Assembly (NCBI GenBank): GCA_964552325.1
Contig: CAZKHA010000082.1
Span: forward strand, 1 to 14,743
Origin: CAZKCK01 sp964552325
GTDB taxonomy: Bacteria > Bacteroidota > Bacteroidia > Bacteroidales > TTA-H9
Length of the DNA: 14,743 nucleotides
Direction: 5' to 3'
A program made the position numbers and the translations under genes. Positions 1 through 6,459 of the stretch are shown here, in pieces (within the stretch, counting starts at the first letter, position 1; the number at the start of each line of letters is the position of its first letter). The notes under the pieces are model-generated. The model searched no databases. It saw nothing but the letters and a program-made list of their open reading frames with translations, and had not been told where the DNA came from.

Positions 1-752
1 GTGTAACCCGGGTAATAACCCCTATCAACAGATTCGCCATCAACACTGTTCTTATAGATACGGACGTATTTTTTGTCAACTCGAATTTTATCAAGTTTTG
101 CTTGGTTTTTCTCGTCACCCAGAAAAATGGTGTAATGCCCCATGTGGTCTTCCGAAAAATAGGCGTCAAATTCAATGGTAAACTCTTCGGGCAGATAATC
201 TTCGGTGCTGTTTTTAAGCATGGGAACAATTCCGCCGCCGCCATTCATGTTACACTTCATATGATAAATGACATTGGAGCCATCAAAGCTTGCGTTTTCA
301 AAACTACCTTGAACTAAGTCCCATTTTGATGGAAATTCTCCATTTACCTCCCCTTCGAGGTTGTCCTCAAAAATAATCACATCACCTGGCACAAAGTCAT
401 ACTTGGCCCATGTTAAAACTGGTTTCTCTTGCGGAGGGGTTTGTGCGTTTGCATTCTGCTCATTATTCGGCTTGTTTTCGCCCTCATTTTGGCCATTCTC
501 GTTAGTTTGCTCAGTAGTAGCATTCTCTTTTGAATCCTCCTCTTTCTTTTTATCTTTCTTTTTGAATAGGCTTCCCACGCCATCTTCAACGGCATCAAAC
601 GATTTATCAATGGCCTTATCGGTCTTTTTGTTGGCTCGTTGGTTGGCCTCCTTTGAAACTTTTTTCTTTACATCAATCTTAATTTGAGCCGTTCCTGCAA
701 TAGCCACCATAACGCAAAGGATGACAGCTACGAATTTTACAAGTGATTTCAT
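1..752 (-). CDS. OmpA-family-like secreted protein, N-terminal part (cut by window edge)
   Basis: Translating the minus strand from the ATG at 752 gives 250 codons that run off the left edge with no stop. Residues 1-23 are a typical signal peptide ending in TAQ, so export across the inner membrane is expected. Residues 24-110 are low-complexity: first Lys/Asp-rich, with a KKKDKKK run near 65-70, then Glu/Asn/Gln-rich. A folded region starts near 115 with WAKYDFVPGD and FEDNLEGEVNGEFPSKWDL, then alternating hydrophobic strands (FTIEFDAYF, YTIFLG). I recognise this pattern from the N-terminal half of many Bacteroidota proteins that end in a peptidoglycan-binding OmpA domain; that C-terminal domain would lie outside the window and is not seen. 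It starts 73 bp after the lipoprotein gene on the same strand and may be co-transcribed with it. The start choice is firm because the signal peptide begins there. The exact function is unknown. Confidence 0.8.
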   Translation of the reverse strand, partial: MKSLVKFVAVILCVMVAIAGTAQIKIDVKKKVSKEANQRANKKTDKAIDKSFDAVEDGVGSLFKKKDKKKEEDSKENATTEQTNENGQNEGENKPNNEQNANAQTPPQEKPVLTWAKYDFVPGDVIIFEDNLEGEVNGEFPSKWDLVQGSFENASFDGSNVIYHMKCNMNGGGGIVPMLKNSTEDYLPEEFTIEFDAYFSEDHMGHYTIFLGDEKNQAKLDKIRVDKKYVRIYKNSVDGESVDRGYYPGY

Positions 753-825
753 TACAAGGTTTTATTATTTAGTTATAATTTGACTTCGGGTATTTGGGGC
801 TAATTCTTGTGCAATATTAAACAAT

Positions 826-1509
826 TCAATTGAAAAAACTATATATGCTTCGCGCAGAGTGTTGCATCTTCCTGAATCCTGTTGGCAGCTCGAACACCTG
901 TGGAGATAGCACTGTATCTGACACTAACTTAACTACATCTTCATTTTGAGCAAATTGCGGATATTCGCAACACAAGGCAAGGTTGTGGTTTCTAAAGGTA
1001 ATGCAGGCAAAATTGTCAACAACATACTGCTTGCATTCCAGTCCATTCCAAAGCGTATCAATCAGAACCGTTTGAGGCAGGCTTATTGGTATACTATTGC
1101 CAAAAATCCAGCTTGCCGAATAGGGCAACAATTCAGCCCTTAATCCCTGCAATTCTTTATTATTCAGCACAATATACGAACTATCCGATGAATCAAACAC
1201 ATACAAGCTATCCCCAAGGCAATACTCATGTATTTGCTTTGAAAACTTGCTTACAAAACCATTTACATCGTCAACAATCAAAATTGACGAAGACACCATC
1301 TTCAAGTTTAGGCTGTCGTCAGCCACAAAAACCCGGTCAACCTGGTATCTTCGTGTTTGGATAAGCACTTCTCCCTTAATCTGTGCATACAAAAAGCGTG
1401 GTTTGCCATTTTCTAAACCACCATGTTTGCCCAAACCACAAGCAGATCCCAGTACGGCAATGGCTAGTAAACTTAAGCAAACATTTGAGATTTTCGGTGC
1501 GAAATTCAT
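826..1509 (-). CDS. Putative lipoprotein, possibly LolA-like fold
   Basis: The gene encodes 227 residues from the ATG at 1509. An in-frame ATG 16 codons upstream (1557) exists, but the chosen start places a short positive N-terminus directly before a hydrophobic stretch ending in LGSAC. This looks like a signal-peptidase-II cleavage site, although Gly at -3 is not the best lipobox residue. The mature part is rich in alternating beta-type segments (FLYAQIKGEVLIQTRRY, SSSILIVDDVNGFVSKF, DSLYVFDSSDSSYIVL) and ends with VFELPTGFRKM. That ending resembles Bacteroidota proteins of the LolA/GLPGLI/DUF4412 type, which often finish with a similar FELP-G-K segment. A lipid-anchored periplasmic protein of envelope function is plausible, but the family call is only a resemblance from memory. 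A promoter-like sequence lies just upstream. Confidence 0.75.
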   Translation of the reverse strand: MNFAPKISNVCLSLLAIAVLGSACGLGKHGGLENGKPRFLYAQIKGEVLIQTRRYQVDRVFVADDSLNLKMVSSSILIVDDVNGFVSKFSKQIHEYCLGDSLYVFDSSDSSYIVLNNKELQGLRAELLPYSASWIFGNSIPISLPQTVLIDTLWNGLECKQYVVDNFACITFRNHNLALCCEYPQFAQNEDVVKLVSDTVLSPQVFELPTGFRKMQHSARSIYSFFN

Positions 1510-1526
1510 GTACAAACGATTTGCAG

Positions 1527-1558
1527 CAAAGATGCGCCAGCAATTTAAACTGAGCAAA
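1527..1558 (-). promoter_or_regulatory. Promoter of the lipoprotein gene
   Basis: Read on the minus strand, TTTG (1558-1555) is followed after 20 bases by CATCTTTG (1534-1527), a seven-of-eight match to the Bacteroidota -7 element TAnnTTTG. The end of the -7 box is 17 bases upstream of the ATG at 1509, a geometry like that of the Crp/Fnr promoter in this window. It supports the downstream start choice, because the alternative ATG at 1557 would lie inside the promoter. Confidence 0.5.
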
Positions 1559-1831
1559 AAAAGGGGTATGACAATACTATGACAACAGTTAATAAACTAA
1601 TTATCAGATACTAACAAAAACATCTACCATATCAAACTCGCTAATACCACAAAAATTCGATCCTAAATTGCCCAACATTCATCCAAACTATGCCACTTTT
1701 ACCTTGCTTCACGCACTATAAATCAGTTTTCAAATTTCTGGCAAAAAACAAATGTGCCATGAAAAAAAAGTTGGTTTGTGTATATCAACAAGATGGTTAA
1801 CAACAAATTAGCTACAATATTACCTTATGAC

Positions 1832-1854
1832 TTCTAAAAATGTCCTTTTTAGAA
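1832..1854. repeat. Perfect 9-bp inverted repeat
   Basis: TTCTAAAAA and TTTTTAGAA flank a 5-base spacer (TGTCC). The arms are perfectly complementary, but the stem is mostly A-T. It could be a weak second hairpin behind the terminator at 1877-1909 or a protein-binding site. It could also be chance in AT-rich DNA. Confidence 0.4.
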
Positions 1855-1876
1855 AACAATCTGCACCCTATTGCAT

Positions 1877-1909
1877 AAAAAATGCTGCCAGCCAAAGCTA
1901 ACAGCATTT
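1877..1909 (-). terminator. Intrinsic terminator of the DUF485-symporter-porin operon
   Basis: On the minus strand, AAATGCTG pairs with CAGCATTT as an 8-bp stem. A further inner AGC/GCT pairing narrows the loop, and the stem runs directly into a T tract (positions 1882-1877). It lies about 90 bp downstream of the porin stop codon at 1998, in the correct orientation. The T tract is on the minus-strand side only, so the terminator serves this operon. Confidence 0.75.
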
Positions 1910-1997
1910 ATCGTGCTTAACAGTATTGTATGCAGCCCTTTTTGTTTCAGGAGCAAAATCAAGACACAAGCCCCCGATTAACAAGAGGTTAAATCGA

Positions 1998-3284
1998 CTA
2001 AAAGAAATAGTAGAAGGCTAACAATGCGCGTATATTCGATTGGGCTTTAAGATTATCAACCACCTCGCCCATGGTATTGGCTTTGCCGTAATTGGCTGTG
2101 GTATATTCCATTTCGGCTGAAATACGCAGTTTTTCGAGATTAAACACCATTCGAGGCGAAACTCGGTAAACAAAATCGATGTTTGAACCTCTGCTGTAAT
2201 ATTTGCCTCCGTTAACACCATCGGTACCAAGGTTTTTGCTAAACCCACCAAACACGCCAAACTGAATTTTGCCATTGGTAGAAAACTCTGACCAACACGA
2301 AAATGTGCGAATGGGCATGTAGTCATATCGGTTCTGGCTTGCATCAACAAGCGACCCAGTAGCATAACCTCCCAACATCACCAAATCGAACAGGTTTCCA
2401 CCGTAAATGGCATATGATTTAAGCGTTACTGACTTTAAGCGGAGCTTAGCGTACCCTGCAATAGCAAAGGAGGAAACCTTTTCGGTACTCGCCACATAAA
2501 TACTATCTTTTTTATCTGTTAGGTTTTTATCGGCTACTGCAAAAAGCTGAGGTGTAAGCTGTTTGTATTCAACACCTACCCCCATAAACAAGTCTTTATT
2601 CTCGCCTAAAGGTAAAAGGTATTGCAGATGGAAGTTTAAATCAGGGAGTACGGAATTTCGGAGGTACTTATTATTTGCACCATCAGGGCCGTTGCTTGTA
2701 AAATCGCGTTGCTCAGCGGCAGCGGCAACAAGTTTTAGCCCGCCAAATTTCTGGGTAAACCGTATTTGCGGATTACGTGAAAAAGGCTGGAAAGGAGCGC
2801 CAGTGTTAAACGAAACCACATCCGGAAAACAGTCATGAACAAATAAAGGATGCCAAAACTGCCCAACTAACAATTCAGAAGAAGCCCAATTAAGCTTAAG
2901 AATGGCATGACGCAACCTAAACCCATTCACATCCGAAAAGTTCCCATTTTCATTCCCAAAGAAATCGCCTTCTAAAAGTGCTGAAGTTTTGGCTTTTAAC
3001 ACATCGGGTCCTGTTATTTTACCACTTAAGCGGCTCTGAATGGCCAAAATGCCCAATTGCCCGTTTGCATTCACATCCATGCCATTCACATCCAATTTTT
3101 CATTGTCAGGATACAACAAAAAATGGCCTTCACGAATATTTACGGTTTGCCGAGCGTCATAATAAAGATCCGTTTTTACGAAACCAGAAAAACTTATCCC
3201 GAATAAGGGGGCATCCTTTTTCTCTTGGGAAAACCCCACAACCGCCATTAAGGCAAATATAACAGCTAAAATTTTATTTTTCAT
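1998..3284 (-). CDS. Outer-membrane porin-like beta-barrel protein
   Basis: The gene encodes 428 residues. Residues 1-20 are a signal peptide (MKNKILAVIFALMAVVGFSQ), after which the mature N-terminus begins with charged residues. The rest shows amphipathic strands with many aromatic residues (ISFSGFVKTDLYYD, FRLRHAILKLNW, IQFGVFGGFSKNL), and the chain ends in YYFF, an aromatic C-terminus typical of barrels inserted by the BAM complex. The length and the early GFVKTDLYYDAR segment resemble DcaP-like or related porins of Bacteroidota; I cannot assign a named family with certainty. It is the last gene of an operon with an ActP-like symporter, 19 bp downstream of it, so its likely job is letting the symporter's substrate, a small carboxylate, cross the outer membrane. 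Substrate specificity cannot be read from the sequence. Confidence 0.8.
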   Translation of the reverse strand: MKNKILAVIFALMAVVGFSQEKKDAPLFGISFSGFVKTDLYYDARQTVNIREGHFLLYPDNEKLDVNGMDVNANGQLGILAIQSRLSGKITGPDVLKAKTSALLEGDFFGNENGNFSDVNGFRLRHAILKLNWASSELLVGQFWHPLFVHDCFPDVVSFNTGAPFQPFSRNPQIRFTQKFGGLKLVAAAAEQRDFTSNGPDGANNKYLRNSVLPDLNFHLQYLLPLGENKDLFMGVGVEYKQLTPQLFAVADKNLTDKKDSIYVASTEKVSSFAIAGYAKLRLKSVTLKSYAIYGGNLFDLVMLGGYATGSLVDASQNRYDYMPIRTFSCWSEFSTNGKIQFGVFGGFSKNLGTDGVNGGKYYSRGSNIDFVYRVSPRMVFNLEKLRISAEMEYTTANYGKANTMGEVVDNLKAQSNIRALLAFYYFF

Positions 3285-3303
3285 AAACTTAGACTTCTAA
3301 TAT

Positions 3304-5226
3304 TTAAACGTTTGCTGGTTTATTTTTCAGTGAATCTTGCGTTGCTAAGGATACCACAACCAATACAATAACTGCTAACGGAATGGAAATAATGCCGGGG
3401 TTGTCCAAAGGAATAGGCGCAGTGGCTGTTGGTAATCCATAACGCTCATACATGGTAGGCGATAGCAAAATAATACCGATAGAAGACGTAATACCCGTAA
3501 ATATGGACCATGCAATGCCTTTGGCTGTAGTTTTTTTCCAAAAAAGCAGGAATAAAATTGCCGGTAAATTAGCCGAAGCAGCCACAGCAAAAGCGAGACC
3601 AACCAAAAACGAAACATTCATACCTTTAAATAGAATGCCCAAGAGGATGGCAAATACACCTACAAAGATAGCTGAAATCTTCCCTGCCATAACCTTCTTT
3701 TTGTCAGTCATTGGGATTTGGAGGTATTTATCAATAAAGTCGTGGGCTATTGCACCCGAAGAAGCCACAATCAATCCACTTACAGTACCTAAAACAGTGG
3801 CGAATGCAATGGCCGAAATAATTGAAAACAGGCCTATTCCAAAGGCTTTAGCCAATAATGGCCCTGACATATTGCTACTTTCCATGTCAAGAACCCCGTT
3901 AATCATAGCACCTAGCCCCATGTATAAGGTTAGCACATAAAAGAACCCAATGGCTGTAATGGCTACAATTGTTGATTTACGGGCAGCTCTTTGGCTGGAA
4001 ACAGTATAATAGCGTATTAAAATGTGTGGTAATGCGGAAGTACCCAAAAACAAGGCAAGCATCAAGGATAAGAAATTGAGTTTATCCCAAAACGAGGCAC
4101 CAGCAGCTTTTGAAACCTTATAAAGCAAACCAGGTTTCATGATGTCAGAACCTTTGGTTACATTTTGCGACCAGACTGTTACTTTGTCTTCCCCATCGGT
4201 AAACGAAGTTTTAGAAAAACGTACAACTTCGCTATTGGCAATAGTCTTAACAAACTCAAAGGGACCTACAGGACCGGTTTTATCAACCTCTTGTCCATCA
4301 ACAATAATTTTGCTCAAATGCCCAACCTGAAAAAATTTTCGTTCGGTTTTTACAGCACCATTGTAAAGCTTTACCCCATCAGGCTTTACAACCGTAAACA
4401 AAACCTCATCTAGCTTCCATACGGTATCTTTTGGAGTTACTGCAAACCAGCAATCAATGCCCTCTTTATTGAACTTGGCAAAACTATGCTTGCCTCCCTT
4501 AACCAACGCCAAAAACTCATATGTTGAATCGTTGGGTGTAAGGGTTGAATCGGCATTCAACGTGGCATCGATGGTTACAAACTTATGATAGCCTTCCGTT
4601 GGAGTTGTTTTAAGCCCATTATTCAAGATATAAATGGTGAGTACCGTCGAAAAAACTACTAACAGCCCTCCTTTAATAAACTGGACATAGGTGGTGGAAG
4701 TCATGCCAGCTGTGGCAACGATAAGTATAACAATTGAGCCTACCAGCAATACTCCAAGCCAATGCGGGAATCCAAGCAAAGGCACCACCAAATCACCGGC
4801 CCCTACCATCTGTGGTATAAGGTAGAAAACAGAAACTATAAGGGTGCTAATAGAGGCTGCAAGTTTTATGGCCTTTGAATTGAACTTTGAATCGAGCGCA
4901 TCGGTAAACGTATATTTCCCGAGTTTCTTCAATGGCTCTGCAACCAAAAACAAGGCAACTACCCAACCTGCGAGATATCCAATTGAATAAAGGAAGCCAT
5001 CATAACCCGAATAGGCTATCATGCCGCAAATGCCTAAAAAAGAAGCCGCTGACAGATAATCTCCGGCAAATGCTATACCATTTACCCCCCAATGAATATT
5101 GCCACCAGCAGCATAATATCCTGATGCAGACTTGGTTTTACGTGCAAAATAGAACGAAAGCCCTAACACAATCCCTACGATAGCAATAAAAATTATAATC
5201 GCTAAATTTGAAACTTCGTATATCAT
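3304..5226 (-). CDS. actP: ActP-type cation/acetate symporter (SSS family) with enlarged extracytoplasmic loop
   Basis: This 640-residue inner-membrane carrier belongs to the sodium:solute symporter family. Hydrophobic segments lie near residues 8-27, 45-70, 75-95, 123-145, 152-172, 182-202, then 380-402 and about six more to residue 628. The stretch from DIMKPG (361) through GTSALPHILIRYYTVS (395-410) and AARKS closely follows E. coli ActP (GTAGLPHILMRFFTVS as I remember it). GTVSGLIVASSGAIAHD (480-496) is another strongly ActP-like region. It probably co-transports acetate or a similar short carboxylate with a cation. The chain is about 90 residues longer than E. coli ActP, because a hydrophilic insert of about 150 residues (roughly 205-360) sits between two membrane segments; on family topology this is on the periplasmic side. 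A DUF485 gene precedes it by 11 bp and a porin gene follows after 19 bp. Confidence 0.88.
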   Translation of the reverse strand: MIYEVSNLAIIIFIAIVGIVLGLSFYFARKTKSASGYYAAGGNIHWGVNGIAFAGDYLSAASFLGICGMIAYSGYDGFLYSIGYLAGWVVALFLVAEPLKKLGKYTFTDALDSKFNSKAIKLAASISTLIVSVFYLIPQMVGAGDLVVPLLGFPHWLGVLLVGSIVILIVATAGMTSTTYVQFIKGGLLVVFSTVLTIYILNNGLKTTPTEGYHKFVTIDATLNADSTLTPNDSTYEFLALVKGGKHSFAKFNKEGIDCWFAVTPKDTVWKLDEVLFTVVKPDGVKLYNGAVKTERKFFQVGHLSKIIVDGQEVDKTGPVGPFEFVKTIANSEVVRFSKTSFTDGEDKVTVWSQNVTKGSDIMKPGLLYKVSKAAGASFWDKLNFLSLMLALFLGTSALPHILIRYYTVSSQRAARKSTIVAITAIGFFYVLTLYMGLGAMINGVLDMESSNMSGPLLAKAFGIGLFSIISAIAFATVLGTVSGLIVASSGAIAHDFIDKYLQIPMTDKKKVMAGKISAIFVGVFAILLGILFKGMNVSFLVGLAFAVAASANLPAILFLLFWKKTTAKGIAWSIFTGITSSIGIILLSPTMYERYGLPTATAPIPLDNPGIISIPLAVIVLVVVSLATQDSLKNKPANV

Positions 5227-5237
5227 AGTTATTTAGA

Positions 5238-5513
5238 TTAATTGTTTTTACTGTATTTATCCTCTAACTTGGTGCACAAATAGTTATAAATAAACCCCAT
5301 AACTATTGCCAATACAATAAGGCCAAATCCATAAATGATAGCTAGGTTTTGTCCTCCAATCATTTCAAGACCCATCAATTCAGGCTTTGACAGACCAATA
5401 AATACAAACCCTGCATAAACAAGGGTGTAAATAATAAACATAATTACTCCTAAGCGGGCTTTTTTGGGAGCAGCATTATCAGTGCCAATCTCAACAGCTG
5501 GTTCGTGTAACAT
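5238..5513 (-). CDS. DUF485 small membrane protein, partner of the symporter
   Basis: The gene encodes 91 residues with two membrane segments, near 20-45 and 55-80. The pattern RLGVIMFIIYTLVYAGFVFIG, PELMG, then NLAIIYGFGLIVLAIVMGFIYNYLC is characteristic of DUF485 (YjcH-like) proteins. In many bacteria these are encoded directly before actP, as yjcH is in E. coli. The N-terminal 18 residues are polar and likely cytoplasmic. The precise role is unknown; it is usually regarded as an accessory of the acetate permease. It is the first gene of the three-gene operon and its stop codon is 11 bp from the symporter start. The related small-subunit family DUF4212 of VC_2705-type symporters was considered, but these motifs fit DUF485 better. 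Confidence 0.85.
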   Translation of the reverse strand: MLHEPAVEIGTDNAAPKKARLGVIMFIIYTLVYAGFVFIGLSKPELMGLEMIGGQNLAIIYGFGLIVLAIVMGFIYNYLCTKLEDKYSKNN

Positions 5514-5656
5514 ACTTTTAAGTTTTAGTTAGTAAATGATAAAAACACAAACTGTGCTTTGCAAAAGCCCTACGCTGGCACTATTGGCCTAACCGCGTGC
5601 AAGGCAGGCATTAAAGCTAGTTGTGCAAGGGTTCCTTTACAAGAGCACGTTTTATG

Positions 5657-5664
5657 CAAAGGTA
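5657..5664 (-). promoter_or_regulatory. Candidate -7 element of the DUF485-symporter-porin operon
   Basis: The minus strand reads TACCTTTG here, a full match to TAnnTTTG. No TTG lies 19-21 bases upstream, so the -33 element is poor or absent; such a promoter might need an activator. Transcription would start near 5652, giving a leader of about 140 bases before the ATG at 5513. The leader region contains two GTGCAAGG copies (5598-5605 and 5623-5630) and GCTTTGCAAAAGC (5556-5568), whose 5-base arms pair; their role is unknown. Confidence 0.45.
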
Positions 5665-5710
5665 TTTAAACCAACTTCGTAAATTTCTTCCAAAACCTTG
5701 CTACCTAACA

Positions 5711-5724
5711 TTGATATAAAGCAA
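5711..5724 (+). promoter_or_regulatory. FNR-like dyad overlapping the -33 element
   Basis: TTGAT-ATAA-AGCAA differs from the E. coli FNR consensus TTGAT-N4-ATCAA at one base. It covers the -33 TTG of the promoter of the downstream Crp/Fnr gene, the expected position for autorepression. This is a single short motif match and could be chance. Confidence 0.35.
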
Positions 5725-5740
5725 CTTCTTAGTATCTTTG
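5711..5740 (+). promoter_or_regulatory. Promoter of the Crp/Fnr-metallophosphoesterase pair
   Basis: TTG (5711-5713), exactly 19 bases, then TATCTTTG (5733-5740) matches the Bacteroidota housekeeping promoter pattern at every defined position. The start site would fall near 5744-5748, only about 10-14 bases before the ATG at 5758. This supports starting the protein at that ATG. Confidence 0.75.
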
Positions 5741-5757
5741 TTGCATAAGTATTGAAT

Positions 5758-6447
5758 ATGAAATTCAAGAAAATGGAAGGCTGCTCCAATTGCCAGCTTA
5801 AATGCGACATCTTTTCAACCCTTCAACAAGTTGAAGGAAACAACACCACTGTAAGCCCCTTACATGTACAATACCGTCGGCATGAGATAATTTGCAAACA
5901 AGGCTCTGAAGTAACGCATGCGCTCTTTTTGATTAAAGGCACCGCAAAGCTCTATATAGAAGGCCTCAACAACCGCAATATCATATTATACATATTAAGG
6001 CCGCCAGCTTATATCGGCCTTCTTGCTTTTTTTGACAGTCCGTATTTTTCGTATTCCGTGGCAGCCCTCGAAGATGCTGAGGTTTGTTTTATTGACCTAG
6101 GCTTGGTAAAAAAACTTTATGTTGAAAACCATCAGCTTCTACTGAGCTTAAACCAGGCTTTTGGGAAATCGGTATCCAACATCATGAAGAAAATCATATC
6201 GCTAAACCAAAAGCAAATACGTGGGCGCTTGGCCGAAAACCTTATCTATCTATCTAAGCTACACGGTAGTTTTAAGTTTAATTTGGGCTTAACACGCAAA
6301 GAAATTGGCGAGATGACGGCTATATCGGAGGAAAACACCGTAAGGCTTTTAAGTGAGTTCTCAAAAGAAAAGATTGTGGCCCTTTCGGGTCGTGAGATTG
6401 AAATTATCGACATGCCTTTACTTATAAAAATCAGCGAATTTGGTTAA
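5758..6447 (+). CDS. Crp/Fnr-family transcription regulator with FNR-like cysteines
   Basis: The protein has 229 residues from the ATG at 5758; a TTG two codons earlier is less likely. An N-terminal CSNCQLKC (Cys9, Cys12, Cys16) precedes a cNMP-binding-type beta-roll (about 35-120), a dimer helix (125-150) and a winged helix (about 155-225). Cys110, in AEVCFIDL, aligns with the fourth iron-sulfur ligand of E. coli FNR (Cys122, in MVCEIPF). In the recognition helix EENTVR keeps the Glu and Arg of the E-x3-R motif (Glu192, Arg196) that contact the G-C pairs of the half-site, while FNR's Ser is Val195. The beta-roll lacks the classical cAMP phosphate-binding Arg-Ser/Thr signature. An oxygen- or redox-sensing role is therefore plausible but unproven. 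The gene is divergent from the acetate-uptake operon and 12 bp ahead of a phosphoesterase gene, probably in one transcript. Confidence 0.88.
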   Translation: MKFKKMEGCSNCQLKCDIFSTLQQVEGNNTTVSPLHVQYRRHEIICKQGSEVTHALFLIKGTAKLYIEGLNNRNIILYILRPPAYIGLLAFFDSPYFSYSVAALEDAEVCFIDLGLVKKLYVENHQLLLSLNQAFGKSVSNIMKKIISLNQKQIRGRLAENLIYLSKLHGSFKFNLGLTRKEIGEMTAISEENTVRLLSEFSKEKIVALSGREIEIIDMPLLIKISEFG

Positions 6448-6459
6448 ACGAGCAACTTT

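Larger units (their letters stand above)
1559..1997. other. Non-coding interval between lipoprotein promoter and porin operon
   Basis: This AT-rich stretch of about 440 bp has no credible gene in any frame. It holds the terminator of the porin operon (1877-1909) and an AT-rich inverted repeat (1832-1854). I see no tRNA, riboswitch or recognisable small RNA in the remainder. Confidence 0.7.

Noticed and set aside
361..687. Plus-strand open frame of 108 codons
   Set aside because: It lies antisense to the OmpA-like gene, whose minus-strand reading has a signal peptide and family motifs. The plus-strand product is Ser/Phe-rich, as expected from the complement of a Lys/Glu-rich region.
1559..1997. 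Possible CRISPR, tRNA or small-RNA gene in the intergenic stretch
   Set aside because: There are no regularly spaced repeats, no cloverleaf arms, and no promoter-terminator pair of suitable spacing.
3452..3940. Plus-strand open frame of 162 codons
   Set aside because: It is antisense to the symporter, which has clear SSS motifs across the whole span. There is no independent promoter and no recognisable domain.
5238..5513. DUF4212 (VC_2705-type small subunit) for the small membrane protein
   Set aside because: The PELMG and NLAIIYGFGLIV patterns and the ActP-like partner fit DUF485 better.
5752..5757. TTG start two codons upstream for the Crp/Fnr gene
   Set aside because: The ATG at 5758 is close by and stronger, and the predicted transcription start leaves almost no room for the earlier codon.
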